Shown here one piece after another: positions 16,489 to 26,009 of a stretch of DNA of 64,000 bases. A model generated the notes under the pieces. That model searched no databases and was not told the origin of the DNA. It worked only from the letters and a program-made list of their open reading frames with translations. The stretch's first letter is position 1. Each line of letters starts with the position of its first letter. This stretch comes from Pontibacter sp. FD36 (GTDB lineage Bacteria > Bacteroidota > Bacteroidia > Cytophagales > Hymenobacteraceae), in NCBI RefSeq assembly GCF_015686655.1, contig NZ_JADPMP010000014.1, positions 1-64,000 on the forward strand, written 5' to 3'. The position numbers and the translations under genes were made by a program.

Positions 16489-17151
16489 CTATACCTTCGG
16501 CCCGAAAGCCAGGTCACCGGCATCGCCCAGACCGGGTACGATATAGAAGTTTTCGTTCAGATGATCATCCATAGCGCCAAGCCAGATGTGCGCCTCCGGA
16601 ATCTCCTGCTGTATGTGAGCCACTCCCTCCGGAGAGGCTATGGCAGCGGCAATGTGCACCTGCACCGGTTTGCCGTGGCGCAGCATCCCTTTATAAGATT
16701 TCACGAGTGAGCGACCGGTGGCCAGCATCGGGTCCGCCAGGATAAGGATCTTATCGTGCAGGTCCGTTGAGGCCAGGTACTCCATGTTGATCTGCAGCTC
16801 GGTGTTCTGCTCCTCCACTCTGTAAGCGCCTACAAACGTGCTGTAAGCTTTGTCAAAGTAATTAAGCATGCCGTTGTACATCGGCAGGCCGGCTCTGAGA
16901 ATCGTGGCCAGCACTGGTTGCGCAGTCAGTAGCTGCGTTTGCGTAGTAGCCAGTGGTGTTACGATGTCGCGGGTTTCGTAAGGCAGCGTTTTGGATATCT
17001 CGTAAGCCAGCAGCTCACCCAAACGCTCCAGGTTGCGACGGAAGCGCAGGCTGTCGTGTTGCACCGTTACGTCGCGCAGTTCGGCTACAAAATGGTTGGC
17101 AAGCGACGGGGCTGCTGTGAGTATGTGCAGGTTATCTTTTTGCATGAGCAT
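16489..17151 (-). CDS. upp: Uracil phosphoribosyltransferase
   Basis: 220 residues of type I PRTase fold. The PRPP-binding loop is ILADPMLATGRSLVKSYKGM (around 135-154) and the uracil-side motif near the C-terminus is YIVPGLGDAGDLAFG, as in Upp enzymes. It salvages uracil to UMP with PRPP. Two ATG codons (17151 and 17145) are possible starts. A consensus promoter lies 18 bases upstream. Confidence 0.94.
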   Translation of the reverse strand: MLMQKDNLHILTAAPSLANHFVAELRDVTVQHDSLRFRRNLERLGELLAYEISKTLPYETRDIVTPLATTQTQLLTAQPVLATILRAGLPMYNGMLNYFDKAYSTFVGAYRVEEQNTELQINMEYLASTDLHDKILILADPMLATGRSLVKSYKGMLRHGKPVQVHIAAAIASPEGVAHIQQEIPEAHIWLGAMDDHLNENFYIVPGLGDAGDLAFGPKV

Positions 17152-17168
17152 GACTGTTTTTAATGACC

Positions 17169-17198
17169 TAAAGATAAGGTCTTTCGGGCGTACGGCAA
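17169..17198 (-). promoter_or_regulatory. Promoter of upp
   Basis: Minus-strand TTG at 17198-17196, an exact 19-base spacer and TATCTTTA at 17176-17169, one mismatch from TAnnTTTG. Confidence 0.7.
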
Positions 17199-17367
17199 TC
17201 TCCGGCTGCCAAAAACGTTAAACCGTGCAGGCGCCCTACCTGTATAAGGCTGAGCTATACCTGCTTTCGACAATCTGCATCATGCAATTTCATGTGTTTT
17301 TGTTAATATTGTGAATTCTAAACAAGTACCTTACAAATCGCTTTCCCCTGATTAGAACTTTCCTCTT

Positions 17368-19047
17368 ATGAGAAATATACTTGCCGCCATGGCACTTAGT
17401 CTGCTGGCTATACCTGTTGTGCAGGCGCAGGATGTGTATGTGCCATACGATCGCGACACCTATCACCTGATAGACCGCTACCAGATCAAACTGGGCTCAA
17501 AAGTGCCGCAGATGCACACCAACGTACGCCCGATCGGTCGCAGAGAAGTAGCTGAACTAGCTGAGGCTGCCATTGGTGAGCCGCGCTCTAACGCCGACAT
17601 GTTCAATATCCAGTACCTGCTCAACGACAACTGGAATTACACCACACAGGCAAACGATAACATCAGCGAGCGCCCGATCTTCAACACATTCTACCGTAAC
17701 AAAACGGACCTCTATCATTACGACTCTGAGGATTTCACTCTCCGCGTGAATCCGGTACTGCACCTGGAGCTCGGCAATGACCGCGAGAGCGATGGCATAC
17801 GCTATGTCAACACAAGAGGTATTCAGATCGAGGGAAGCATCGACAATCGCTTCGGCTTCTATACCTTTATCGGAGAGAACCAGGCCCGTTTTGCTGATTA
17901 TGTGGAGGACCGCATCCGTCGTGATGGGGTGGTTCCGCACGAAGGACTTTGGAAAGATTTCAAAGGCGACGGCTACGACTTCCTGACGGCACGCGGCTAC
18001 ATGAACTACTCCCTCTCGAAGCACGTGGAGATACAGCTGGGCCACGACCGCCACTTCATCGGCGATGGCTACCGTTCGCTGGTATACTCTGACTACGCAC
18101 CGCCGGCATTCTTCCTCAAACTGAATACCCGTGTATGGAAGCTGCACTACATGAACCTGTTCCAGGAGCTCACTGCCGACTACCGCCGTCGCGGTGGTGG
18201 AGATCGCCTGCTGCCGAAGAAATACATGGCCCTGCACCGCCTGGGCATCAATATCACCGACAACCTTAATGTAGGCTTATTTGAGCAGGTCATTTTTGGT
18301 CGCGAACGAGGCCGGTTTGAGCTGCAGTACCTGAACCCGATTATCTTCTACCGCAGTGTGGAGCACAACCTCGGCAGCCAGGACAACGCCTTGCTCGGTC
18401 TTGATTTCCGCTGGAACCTGTTCAATACCGCGCAGCTTTATGGCCAACTGGTGCTCGACGAATTTGTGCTCGATGAAGTAACAGGTGGTAATGGCTGGTG
18501 GGCCAACAAGCAGGCCGGTCAAATCGGTGCGAAGTATATCGATGCTTTCGGGCTTTCTAATTTTGACCTGCAGGGCGAGGTGAACATCATACGCCCTTAT
18601 ACCTACCAGCACCGCGATGGCAGCTCCAACTATCAGCACAACCGCCAGCCACTGGCCCACCCGATGGGTGCCAACCTGTATGAATTTGTAGGTATAGCCC
18701 GCTACCAGCCACTGCCGCGCCTCCAGTTGGTAGGCAAGGCCATCGCAACCCGATTCGGTCAGGACGAGATCACGGCAGAAGGCGATACCATCAACTGGGG
18801 CAATAACGTAAACCTGGACTATAATCTGCGCCCTTATACATACGGGCACGAGATTGCGCAAGGCATTACTACCAACCAGCTACACCTCGACCTGACAGCC
18901 ACCTACCAGTTCAGGCACAACCTGTTCGTGGACCTGAAAGGCATTATTCGCCGCACAGAGGCTGATGTAAGCACATTGAGCAAAAACACGGTGTTCACAT
19001 CAGTAGCACTGCGTTGGAACATTGCCCAGCGCCTGCATGAATTTTAA
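17368..19047 (+). CDS. Capsule assembly protein Wzi-like outer-membrane protein
   Basis: 559 residues. A signal peptide (MRNILAAMALSLLAIPVVQA, cleaved before QDVYVPY) precedes a long beta-rich protein of alternating aromatic strands (for example YGQLVLDEFVLDEV and NLFVDLKGIIRR). Overall similarity is to the Wzi-like family, 18-stranded outer-membrane barrels that bind capsular polysaccharide at the cell surface. In Bacteroidota this family is often found without capsule genes next to it, as here, so ligand and role remain open. It has its own strong terminator. Confidence 0.82.
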   Translation: MRNILAAMALSLLAIPVVQAQDVYVPYDRDTYHLIDRYQIKLGSKVPQMHTNVRPIGRREVAELAEAAIGEPRSNADMFNIQYLLNDNWNYTTQANDNISERPIFNTFYRNKTDLYHYDSEDFTLRVNPVLHLELGNDRESDGIRYVNTRGIQIEGSIDNRFGFYTFIGENQARFADYVEDRIRRDGVVPHEGLWKDFKGDGYDFLTARGYMNYSLSKHVEIQLGHDRHFIGDGYRSLVYSDYAPPAFFLKLNTRVWKLHYMNLFQELTADYRRRGGGDRLLPKKYMALHRLGINITDNLNVGLFEQVIFGRERGRFELQYLNPIIFYRSVEHNLGSQDNALLGLDFRWNLFNTAQLYGQLVLDEFVLDEVTGGNGWWANKQAGQIGAKYIDAFGLSNFDLQGEVNIIRPYTYQHRDGSSNYQHNRQPLAHPMGANLYEFVGIARYQPLPRLQLVGKAIATRFGQDEITAEGDTINWGNNVNLDYNLRPYTYGHEIAQGITTNQLHLDLTATYQFRHNLFVDLKGIIRRTEADVSTLSKNTVFTSVALRWNIAQRLHEF

Positions 19048-19072
19048 CAGACAGGTTTAGCTATCACCTGAG

Positions 19073-19112
19073 CGGGGAGCCTTTAGAAATAAAGGCTCCC
19101 CGTTTTCGTTTT
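19073..19112 (+). terminator. Terminator of the Wzi-like gene
   Basis: A perfect 12-bp stem (CGGGGAGCCTTT with AAAGGCTCCCCG) and six-base loop followed by TTTTCGTTTT. Confidence 0.9.
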
Positions 19113-19146
19113 AAAAGCTCGCTATACATACCTGTCCTAATTTAGC

Positions 19147-19154
19147 TATCTTTG
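19147..19154 (+). promoter_or_regulatory. -7 element upstream of the ABC exporter gene
   Basis: TATCTTTG matches TAnnTTTG. A properly spaced TTG is not evident. It implies a 5' untranslated region of about 140-150 bases before the exporter gene. Confidence 0.4.
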
Positions 19155-19305
19155 CAGCGGCTAAGCATACAGCAGGTAGAGCGCGGCCTACAATATTGTA
19201 ATTCGTTAATACTTAAAAACTTCCGTCAAGATTCCCGTGTGCATTACGGGGAGCAATCGGAGCAGCCTCCTATACCTGCAACAGGTAAGGATGGCCTATA
19301 TCAAC

Positions 19306-21144
19306 ATGAAGACTTATCTCCGGATACTGCAGTTCGCAAAGCCTTATAGCCGCTTTGTGCCGCTTTATACTATTTACACCATACTGGGCATCATTTTCGG
19401 CCTGCTCAACTTCACGCTGCTCATTCCGCTGCTCAACGTGCTTTTTGGTACCGTGGGCGCCGATGAAGCTGCGACCATGGTGACAACCAAGCCTGACTTT
19501 AGCCTCTCACTCGAGTATTTCAAAGACTTCTTTAACTTCCACTTCGGGCAGGTCATTCTGGAGCAGGGACGGCAGGGGGCACTACTTTTCGTCTGTGTGA
19601 TTGTGGTGATCTCGGTTTTCCTGGCTAACCTGTTCAAGTACCTGGCTTTTAGGGTGGTAGGCGCTCTTCGGGCACATGTAGTAAAGAAGATCCGCCATGC
19701 CACTTACGAACGGGTGACACAGCTGCACATGGGCTATTTCAGCAACGAACGCAAAGGCGACCTGATGACGCGCCTGACCGTGGATATTCAGGAGGTGGAA
19801 AACTCAGTGGTGAACACGATGACGGTGGTGATTCGTGAGCCAATCTCTATTATCGCTTTCTTTGTCGTGCTCTTTACTATGTCGGTGAAGCTCACGCTTT
19901 TCACATTGATCCTTCTTCCGCTTTCAGGTATACTCATTGCAGGTATAGCCAAGCGCCTGAAGCGGGCCGCCCAGCAAGGCCAGGAGTCACTGAGCTTTAT
20001 ACTGACTATTATCGACGAAACGCTGAGCGGCATTCGGGTGATCAAAGCCTTTAATGCTGAGCCCTACATCCTCGACAAGTTCCATGATCAGAATAGTCGC
20101 TACGCTCGATTACAACGCTCTATTGCCTACAAGCGTGATCTTGCCTCTCCGTTCTCGGAGTTCATGGGTGTGACGGTAGTTGCCTTGCTTCTATACTTTG
20201 GCGGCACCATGGTGCTGAACCAGGAATCTGATCTTAGCGCGGCAGAATTTATAACTTACATCATCCTGTTCTCACAGGTGCTGGTGCCAGCTAAGGCCAT
20301 GTCTGCGGCGTTCAGCAACATACAGCGCGGCCTGGTATCCGGCGACCGCATCCTGCAGGTGATCGATACAGAGCCGCAGGTAAAGAACAAACTTAACGCG
20401 AAAGTACTGCCGGAGTTCCGTCACGAGATCGAGTTCCAGAATGTGGGTTTCAGCTACGGAGACCACGCTGTGCTGCAAGACATCAACTTGTCGATCGAGA
20501 AAGGCAAAACCGTGGCTTTGGTTGGTCCTTCCGGTGGTGGCAAGTCTACCCTGGCCGACCTGATCCCACGCTTCTACGACCCGACGGCAGGCAGTATCCT
20601 GATTGACGGGCACGACATCCGTGACTATACCATGGAGTCGGTGCGTGATACGATGGGCGTGGTAACGCAGGAGTCTATACTTTTCAACGACAGCATTTTC
20701 AACAACATCGCCTTTAACAAAACTGACGCTACAGAAGAGGAAGTGATCGCAGCTGCTAAGATTGCCAACGCGCACGAGTTCATTGTGAAGACGCCGGAAG
20801 GTTATCAGACCATGATCGGTGATCGCGGTAGCCGCTTGTCTGGCGGGCAGCGCCAGCGCCTGAGTATTGCAAGAGCGATTCTTCAAAACCCGCCGATCCT
20901 GATTCTGGACGAGGCTACTTCGGCACTGGATACTGAATCGGAGAAACTGGTGCAGGAAGCACTCACCAACCTGATGAAGAACAGAACCTCGATTGTAATT
21001 GCGCATAGACTGAGCACTATACAGCACGCCGATGAGATTGTAGTATTACAACAGGGCCGCATTGTAGAGCGCGGCAGTCATGAGGACCTACTGCAGCACG
21101 GCGGATTGTACGCAAAACTTACACAAATGCAACTGGTGTCATAG
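19306..21144 (+). CDS. ABC transporter, fused permease and ATP-binding protein (MsbA-like)
   Basis: 612 residues from the chosen ATG: an N-terminal six-helix exporter domain (to about 330) and a C-terminal nucleotide-binding domain with Walker A GPSGGGKST, signature LSGGQRQR, Walker B ILILDEATSALD and the H-loop AHRLST. Works as a dimer exporting lipids or drugs; lipid A-core flipping by MsbA is the closest known model, but the substrate is inferred. The frame is open upstream; the ATG at 19291 is an alternative, and MKTYLRILQFAKPY matches the usual family N-terminus. Confidence 0.92.
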   Translation: MKTYLRILQFAKPYSRFVPLYTIYTILGIIFGLLNFTLLIPLLNVLFGTVGADEAATMVTTKPDFSLSLEYFKDFFNFHFGQVILEQGRQGALLFVCVIVVISVFLANLFKYLAFRVVGALRAHVVKKIRHATYERVTQLHMGYFSNERKGDLMTRLTVDIQEVENSVVNTMTVVIREPISIIAFFVVLFTMSVKLTLFTLILLPLSGILIAGIAKRLKRAAQQGQESLSFILTIIDETLSGIRVIKAFNAEPYILDKFHDQNSRYARLQRSIAYKRDLASPFSEFMGVTVVALLLYFGGTMVLNQESDLSAAEFITYIILFSQVLVPAKAMSAAFSNIQRGLVSGDRILQVIDTEPQVKNKLNAKVLPEFRHEIEFQNVGFSYGDHAVLQDINLSIEKGKTVALVGPSGGGKSTLADLIPRFYDPTAGSILIDGHDIRDYTMESVRDTMGVVTQESILFNDSIFNNIAFNKTDATEEEVIAAAKIANAHEFIVKTPEGYQTMIGDRGSRLSGGQRQRLSIARAILQNPPILILDEATSALDTESEKLVQEALTNLMKNRTSIVIAHRLSTIQHADEIVVLQQGRIVERGSHEDLLQHGGLYAKLTQMQLVS

Positions 21145-21272
21145 TAGCACTTAGTGCTTTTGTGTTACCAACCATTGCTTTAAATTAAATTTTAGTGTTA
21201 ACGTTTCGGTATATTCATATTTTTTTATAGCTTAGCCCGATACAGTTTTGCACCAAAATCCAACCTTGAAGC

Positions 21273-21614
21273 ATGAAAGAACTTAAGACACTCTCTGATG
21301 TGGTCGTTTTTTGCTACGCTATGTTTATAGCACTTTTGCTAACAGACTTGCTAGACCATAAAGCCATATTTGAGATTGCGACTGAAGAACAGGCGCTCAC
21401 CCTTTACAAAGCACTCGGAGCAGTAGGCGCCGGATTAATGCTGGTAAAGTTGTTAATTGGAAAACTTTACATTACGTCGCTCAAATACGACAGGCACATG
21501 GCTCAGGTAAAAATCAACGAGCTGAAAGCCGATCTGTATGAGCGTAAACAAGCATACAGAAGCAACAGCTACAAAGAATCTGTCCGGATGGAGATGGCTG
21601 TAGCGAGCAACTAA
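21273..21614 (+). CDS. Small membrane protein of unknown function
   Basis: 113 residues with two predicted membrane helices (about 9-26 and 45-63) and a charged, probably helical C-terminal half (QVKINELKADLYERKQAY). I do not recognise a family. It ends 8 bases before gmhA and is likely co-transcribed with it. Confidence 0.7.
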   Translation: MKELKTLSDVVVFCYAMFIALLLTDLLDHKAIFEIATEEQALTLYKALGAVGAGLMLVKLLIGKLYITSLKYDRHMAQVKINELKADLYERKQAYRSNSYKESVRMEMAVASN

Positions 21615-21622
21615 TATAATAC

Positions 21623-22198
21623 ATGACCCAGATCGTAATCAAGGAGCTGCAGGAAGCGCAACAGACGCTCAACAACTTTATTGCAGACCCTAATAATATT
21701 GCCGCCATCGAAAAAGCGGCCAATGCCATGGCCGATGCTGTAGCAGCAGGTGGTAAGATCCTTTCGTGTGGCAACGGTGGCTCCATGTGTGATGCCATGC
21801 ACTTTGCAGAGGAACTGACAGGACGCTACCGCAACAACCGCCAGGCTATTCCTGCCATCTCTATCTCCGACGTGAGCCACATGAGTTGCGTGGGCAATGA
21901 CTATGGGTACGATCATGTTTTTTCCCGCTACATCGAAGCTTTAGGCAACAATGGCGATGTGTTGCTGGCCATCAGTACCAGCGGCAACTCTGCCAATGTG
22001 CTTAAAGCCGCCGCCGCCGCCAAGGCCAAAGGCATGACGGTAGTTGGGCTCACCGGCAAAGACGGGGGCAAACTGGCCGCCCATTGCGACGTGGAAGTGC
22101 GCGTACCACACCAAGGCTACGCCGACCGTGTGCAAGAGATTCATATCAAAGTCATTCATATTCTGATTCTTCTCATTGAAAAGAGAATCTGCGCTTAA
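21623..22198 (+). CDS. gmhA: Phosphoheptose isomerase (D-sedoheptulose-7-phosphate isomerase)
   Basis: 191 residues, a single SIS domain. [21 protein letters not shown] (around 50-70) and [20 protein letters not shown] (around 113-132) bind the sugar phosphate, and the zinc-ligand histidines are in the AMHFAEE and C-terminal [10 protein letters not shown] regions. It makes D-glycero-manno-heptose 7-phosphate for the LPS inner core. No other heptose gene is near. Confidence 0.92.
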   Translation: MTQIVIKELQEAQQTLNNFIADPNNIAAIEKAANAMADAVAAGGKILSCGNGGSMCDAMHFAEELTGRYRNNRQAIPAISISDVSHMSCVGNDYGYDHVFSRYIEALGNNGDVLLAISTSGNSANVLKAAAAAKAKGMTVVGLTGKDGGKLAAHCDVEVRVPHQGYADRVQEIHIKVIHILILLIEKRICA

Positions 22199-22223
22199 CT
22201 AGTATTAGGTATAAGCCATCGGA

Positions 22224-22274
22224 GGACGTATATTTTCAGGTATAGGTATACCTGAAAATATACGTCCTTTGTTT
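22224..22274 (+). terminator. Terminator of gmhA with 21-bp perfect stem
   Basis: Arms 22224-22244 and 22247-22267 are perfect inverted copies around two bases, followed by TTTGTTTT. The stem tip contains AGGTATACCT, so the recurrent TATACCT motif is built into both arms. Unusually long for an intrinsic terminator. Confidence 0.85.
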
Positions 22275-22462
22275 TGCCCCCTCTTTTATAGTGCGCTATA
22301 CATGCGTTTCATACAATCTGATAGCCAGTTGATTGCTGTTTGCAGCTAACGGTCAAACTACATTTTGTATTTTTACCCTATCGACTCGGAATCAATTGGC
22401 AGTGGCCAATGTTGCGAATCTGAATTATCAAAATCGCATTTATAGATCAACATCTAACCCCT

Positions 22463-24001
22463 ATGCTTATCAAGACGTTTGGCAGCGCCGTTCAAGGCGT
22501 GAACGCCTATACCGTAACCGTGGAAGTGAGTGTGAGCGCCGGCGCAAAGTACTTCCTGGTGGGCCTACCCGACAATGCCATTAAAGAAGGCGAACAGCGT
22601 ATCGAATCAGCATTGGCTCAGTACGGCTACAAGCTCAAACGCCAGAAAACCATCATCAACATGGCACCTGCCGACATCCGGAAAGAAGGTGCTGCCTATG
22701 ATCTCACCATCGCGATGGGTATGCTGGCAGCCGGTGGACAGCTGGCCGCTGATAAGCTCTCACAGTACATGATCATGGGGGAATTGTCACTCGACGGTTC
22801 GCTCCGGCCAATCAAAGGAGTGCTTCCTATTGCCATCCAAGCCCGCAAAGAAGGGTTCAAAGGCATCATACTGCCTTCCCACAATGCCCGCGAAGCGGCG
22901 ATTGTGAATAACCTGGATGTGATTGGGGTTGAGAACATCAAAGAAGCCATCGATTTTCTAAATAGTGAGCTCGACATCCAGCCTGTCAAAGTAGACACCC
23001 GCGATGTGTTTCAGAATTCGGCTAACCAGTACGCGGCCGATTTTTCGGATGTGCAGGGGCAGGAGAATATCAAGCGGGCGCTGGAGATCGCAGCCGCCGG
23101 TGGTCACAATGTGATCATGATCGGACCTCCGGGAGCGGGCAAAACCATGCTGGCCAAGCGGCTACCTTCTATCCTCCCGCCGCTGTCGATGCACGAGGCA
23201 CTCGAAACAACAAAAATACATTCAGTGGCAGGCAAATTGGGCGAGGTTTCTTCCCTGCTTTCTACCCGACCATACCGGGCACCCCACCATACCATATCTG
23301 ATGTGGCCCTGGTGGGCGGCGGCGGTATACCGCAGCCCGGCGAGATCTCCCTAGCTCACAACGGGGTACTTTTCCTCGACGAGCTGCCAGAGTTCAAGCG
23401 CACTGCCCTAGAGGTAATGCGTCAGCCATTAGAAGAGCGACGTGTGACTATATCCAGGGCCAAAACTACTCTGGACTTTCCGGCCAACTTTATGCTCATT
23501 GCCAGCATGAACCCTTGCCCCTGCGGATTTTACAATCACCCCGAGAAAGAATGCGTGTGTGCCCCTGGCTTGGTGCAGCGCTATCTCAACAAGGTGAGCG
23601 GCCCATTGCTCGATCGAATAGACCTACATGTAGAAGTAACGCCCGTAACTTTTGATGAAATGACCGCAACCCGGAAGTCGGAAGACAGCGAGACCATACG
23701 ACAGCGGGTAGTTCGGGCAAGAGAGATTCAGCGGGAGCGCTTCAATGAATTTGACTACATGCACTCCAACGCCATGATGCCTTCACAAATGGTGAAAGAG
23801 ATCTGTCAGATATCTGACGCCGGACGCACCCTACTAAAGACCGCCATGGAGCGTCTTGGACTTTCGGCCCGTGCCTATGACCGCATCCTGAAAGTGAGCC
23901 GGACCATCGCCGATCTGGCTGATAGTGAAGAAATTAAAATTGAACATTTAGCAGAAGCTATTCAGTACCGCAGCTTAGACAGAGACGGTTGGGCAGGCTA
24001 A
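22463..24001 (+). CDS. YifB family Mg chelatase-like AAA ATPase
   Basis: 512 residues. N-terminal ChlI-type domain (about 1-190) with the GLPDNAIKE motif, then an AAA+ domain with Walker A GPPGAGKTMLAKR, Walker B GVLFLDELPEF, a sensor/finger region NPCPCGFYNHPEKECVCAPG, and the C-terminal lid. Relatives include ComM of naturally competent bacteria, a hexameric helicase that promotes branch migration during transformation, though the family is wide and not limited to competent species. Single-gene unit with its own terminator. Confidence 0.93.
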   Translation: MLIKTFGSAVQGVNAYTVTVEVSVSAGAKYFLVGLPDNAIKEGEQRIESALAQYGYKLKRQKTIINMAPADIRKEGAAYDLTIAMGMLAAGGQLAADKLSQYMIMGELSLDGSLRPIKGVLPIAIQARKEGFKGIILPSHNAREAAIVNNLDVIGVENIKEAIDFLNSELDIQPVKVDTRDVFQNSANQYAADFSDVQGQENIKRALEIAAAGGHNVIMIGPPGAGKTMLAKRLPSILPPLSMHEALETTKIHSVAGKLGEVSSLLSTRPYRAPHHTISDVALVGGGGIPQPGEISLAHNGVLFLDELPEFKRTALEVMRQPLEERRVTISRAKTTLDFPANFMLIASMNPCPCGFYNHPEKECVCAPGLVQRYLNKVSGPLLDRIDLHVEVTPVTFDEMTATRKSEDSETIRQRVVRAREIQRERFNEFDYMHSNAMMPSQMVKEICQISDAGRTLLKTAMERLGLSARAYDRILKVSRTIADLADSEEIKIEHLAEAIQYRSLDRDGWAG

Positions 24002-24041
24002 CGCACCTCAAAACTCAACTATCTATATATTAAATACTTAC

Positions 24042-24081
24042 AAAGTTCAACATCTTAAAAAGGTGTTGAACTTTTCTTTTT
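24042..24081 (+). terminator. Terminator of the YifB-like gene
   Basis: An 11-bp stem (AAAGTTCAACA with TGTTGAACTTT) followed by TCTTTTTAA, 40 bases past the stop. Confidence 0.8.
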
Positions 24082-24245
24082 AATGCCGTTTTAATTTACT
24101 TTTTTAATTGCACTGTATGCCACGCGAAATCTAAAACTTTTTTAGACTTTTCTTGGGAGGCTGCGTAATATGGGACGTCAGGAACATAAACCGAAGAAGA
24201 CAAGACCTGACGGTAATACACTTAACCTACTAACCATTTACTACT

Positions 24246-24830
24246 ATGAAGAAAAGAATTTTAATGCTCGTTTTAGCCATGACCACAGTGGTTGCGGCAC
24301 ATGCACAGGGCCCACGACTAGGTATCAGGGCGGGTGTAAATTATGCTGGCTTTGGCGGATCTGATGCCGACAACCTGGATCGCATCTGGGGTGGACACGC
24401 TGGTCTGACTGCTAACTTCCCACTATCAGTTGACAACTTTTTCTCGATACAGCCAGAGGTGCTTTACTCTATGAAGGGTGCCGAAACCAGTGCAGATGAT
24501 GTGAAGTGGAAAATCAATTACCTGGATGTGCCGGTGCTTGGCCGCGTAAACGCTGGTCCGCTTTATTTTGAGGCAGGTCCGCAGGTGTCATTCAGGATAG
24601 GCGGTGAAGTAGATGTGAATAACACAACCATTACTGAAGACTTAGATGACTACAAACGTACTAGTTTTGGATATGCTGCCGGTGTTGGTTTGCAGGCAAC
24701 TCCACTAGGCTTAAGCATTGGCGTCCGTTACAATGGCGATATTTCTAAGCTTTATGACAACACAAACATAGGCAACTATCGTAATGACGTATTCATGCTG
24801 ACGCTCGGCTACCTGTTTGGCGGCAGATAA
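24246..24830 (+). CDS. PorT-like outer-membrane beta-barrel protein, paralogue 1
   Basis: 194 residues. Signal peptide MKKRILMLVLAMTTVVAAHAQ is followed by an eight-strand-like barrel with GIRAGVNYAGFGG, FFSIQPEVLYSMKGA, GPLYFEAGPQVSF and a final aromatic strand VFMLTLGYLFGGR. This is the common Bacteroidota PorT/OmpA-barrel-type family (outer membrane protein beta-barrel domain). Closest relative in the window is the next gene. Function unknown. Confidence 0.87.
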   Translation: MKKRILMLVLAMTTVVAAHAQGPRLGIRAGVNYAGFGGSDADNLDRIWGGHAGLTANFPLSVDNFFSIQPEVLYSMKGAETSADDVKWKINYLDVPVLGRVNAGPLYFEAGPQVSFRIGGEVDVNNTTITEDLDDYKRTSFGYAAGVGLQATPLGLSIGVRYNGDISKLYDNTNIGNYRNDVFMLTLGYLFGGR

Positions 24831-25187
24831 AAGCGCTATTAGTACAAAATAAAACTATATTACTGAAGCCCCGGTTCGTGCCGGGGCTTTTTCAGGTATA
24901 GCTGCCATACCTACTCCCCTCCTTCTTCCGACCATCATACAAGTGCCACTCACCAAGTACGTGCAACAAATCAAGCCACTGTTTGTAATAAGGTATAGCT
25001 TACTTCCGCTCCAGAGATCAGGCGACTGGAAAAGGAGTAGAATAAAGTGCAATTATTAAAAAATTATCAATCTGATAGTCAACCAGATGCCACATTAGCG
25101 CTAAAAATACTGCCTGCATTTACTCAATAAAAATATAGTTCTGCACGTATATTGCTCAGATTATACCAAAATAACCAATACCCAATT
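24831..25187. other. Intergenic region between barrel genes 1 and 2
   Basis: 357 bases. It holds the terminator at 24866-24892, two AGGTATA motifs (near 24894 and 24991) and an AT-rich stretch leading to the next gene, with a near-match -7 sequence TATATTG about 40 bases before its ATG. No convincing gene. Confidence 0.6.
24866..24892 (+). terminator. Terminator of barrel gene 1
   Basis: A 9-bp stem (AAGCCCCGG with CCGGGGCTT) with a six-base TTCGTG loop, followed by TTTC. Confidence 0.85.
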
Positions 25188-25853
25188 ATGAAAAAGCTAT
25201 TATTAATGTTCGTGTTTGCAGTAGTGACTGCAGTTGGTGCCCAGGCACAAAGTGCAAGCTTCGGTATACGAGGCGGTGCAAATATCTCTAACCTGTCAGG
25301 CGACCTGCGTGACGAGGATCGTTTCAACAACAAAGTCGGCTTTCATGCCGGTATCATGGCCAACTTCGGCATCGTAGACAACTTCTTCTCGATACAGCCA
25401 GAGTTACTTTATTCTGTTAAGGGTTTTAAGAATGAGGATTCGGAGTTTACATTGCTTGGTCAGACAAGAAGACGTGAAGGTAAAGTAAACTATAACTATA
25501 TCGATCTTCCAGTGCTTGCCAGAATCAAAGCAGGCCCTCTTTACTTCGAAGCAGGTCCGCAGGCCTCATACCTGTTGAGCGTCAACAATGAAACCAGAAC
25601 GTATATAAACGGTACGCTGCAGTCGACCAATCGGGACGAGAAAAGCAAAGAAGGGCTTTCTGAGTTTGAAGTAGGCTACGCAGCTGGCATAGGCTTCACC
25701 TCAGCTAACAATGCCATCAGCTTTGGAGTACGCTACAACGGCGCTTTCAGTGATTTCGTGAAGGAAGACGTGAACTTTGAAGGTGACCTGACTAATGCCC
25801 GCCACTCTACCTTTATGGTAACAGTAGGGTTTGCACTGCCAACTAATCGCTAA
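25188..25853 (+). CDS. PorT-like outer-membrane beta-barrel protein, paralogue 2
   Basis: 221 residues from the ATG at 25188, chosen because it opens a proper signal peptide (MKKLLLMFVFAVVTAVGAQA); the frame runs further upstream without one. Shares FFSIQPELLYSVKGF and GPLYFEAGPQAS with paralogue 1 and ends with the barrel strand FMVTVGFALP. Probably a duplicate of paralogue 1 with longer loops (residues 85-100 and 130-150). Function unknown. Confidence 0.87.
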   Translation: MKKLLLMFVFAVVTAVGAQAQSASFGIRGGANISNLSGDLRDEDRFNNKVGFHAGIMANFGIVDNFFSIQPELLYSVKGFKNEDSEFTLLGQTRRREGKVNYNYIDLPVLARIKAGPLYFEAGPQASYLLSVNNETRTYINGTLQSTNRDEKSKEGLSEFEVGYAAGIGFTSANNAISFGVRYNGAFSDFVKEDVNFEGDLTNARHSTFMVTVGFALPTNR

Positions 25854-25870
25854 TTATCTTTCCCAATGAG

Positions 25871-25908
25871 AAAGCCGCCGGGTGCTAAGCACCTGGCGGC
25901 TTTTTTTG
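25871..25908 (+). terminator. Terminator of barrel gene 2
   Basis: A 15-bp stem (AAAGCCGCCGGGTGC with GCACCTGGCGGCTTT, one wobble) with a three-base loop and a run of U. Confidence 0.9.
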
Positions 25909-26009
25909 TTTCGGCTGTACCTACTATACCTACTGCTTAACTAAATGCCGCCCTCAGGAGTACTATTAACTACAGCTCTATACCTAATTTTTTTACTATA
26001 CCCGAAATT

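Noticed and set aside
17557..18237. 226-codon minus-strand frame inside the Wzi-like gene
   Set aside because: Antisense shadow of a gene with a clear signal peptide and family match; amino-acid pattern (His/Val/Gln-rich) is typical of antisense frames.
20272..21027. 251-codon minus-strand frame inside the ABC exporter gene
   Set aside because: Antisense to Walker motifs of the ATPase domain; no family character.
22463..24001. YifB/ComM-like gene plus the frequent heptamer as proof of natural competence with an uptake sequence
   Set aside because: YifB proteins are widespread in non-competent bacteria and no other competence gene is in the window, so this link is only one of several possibilities for the motif.
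24855..25052. 65-codon minus-strand frame in the gap between barrel genes 1 and 2
   Set aside because: It runs through the terminator of barrel gene 1 and has no recognisable features.
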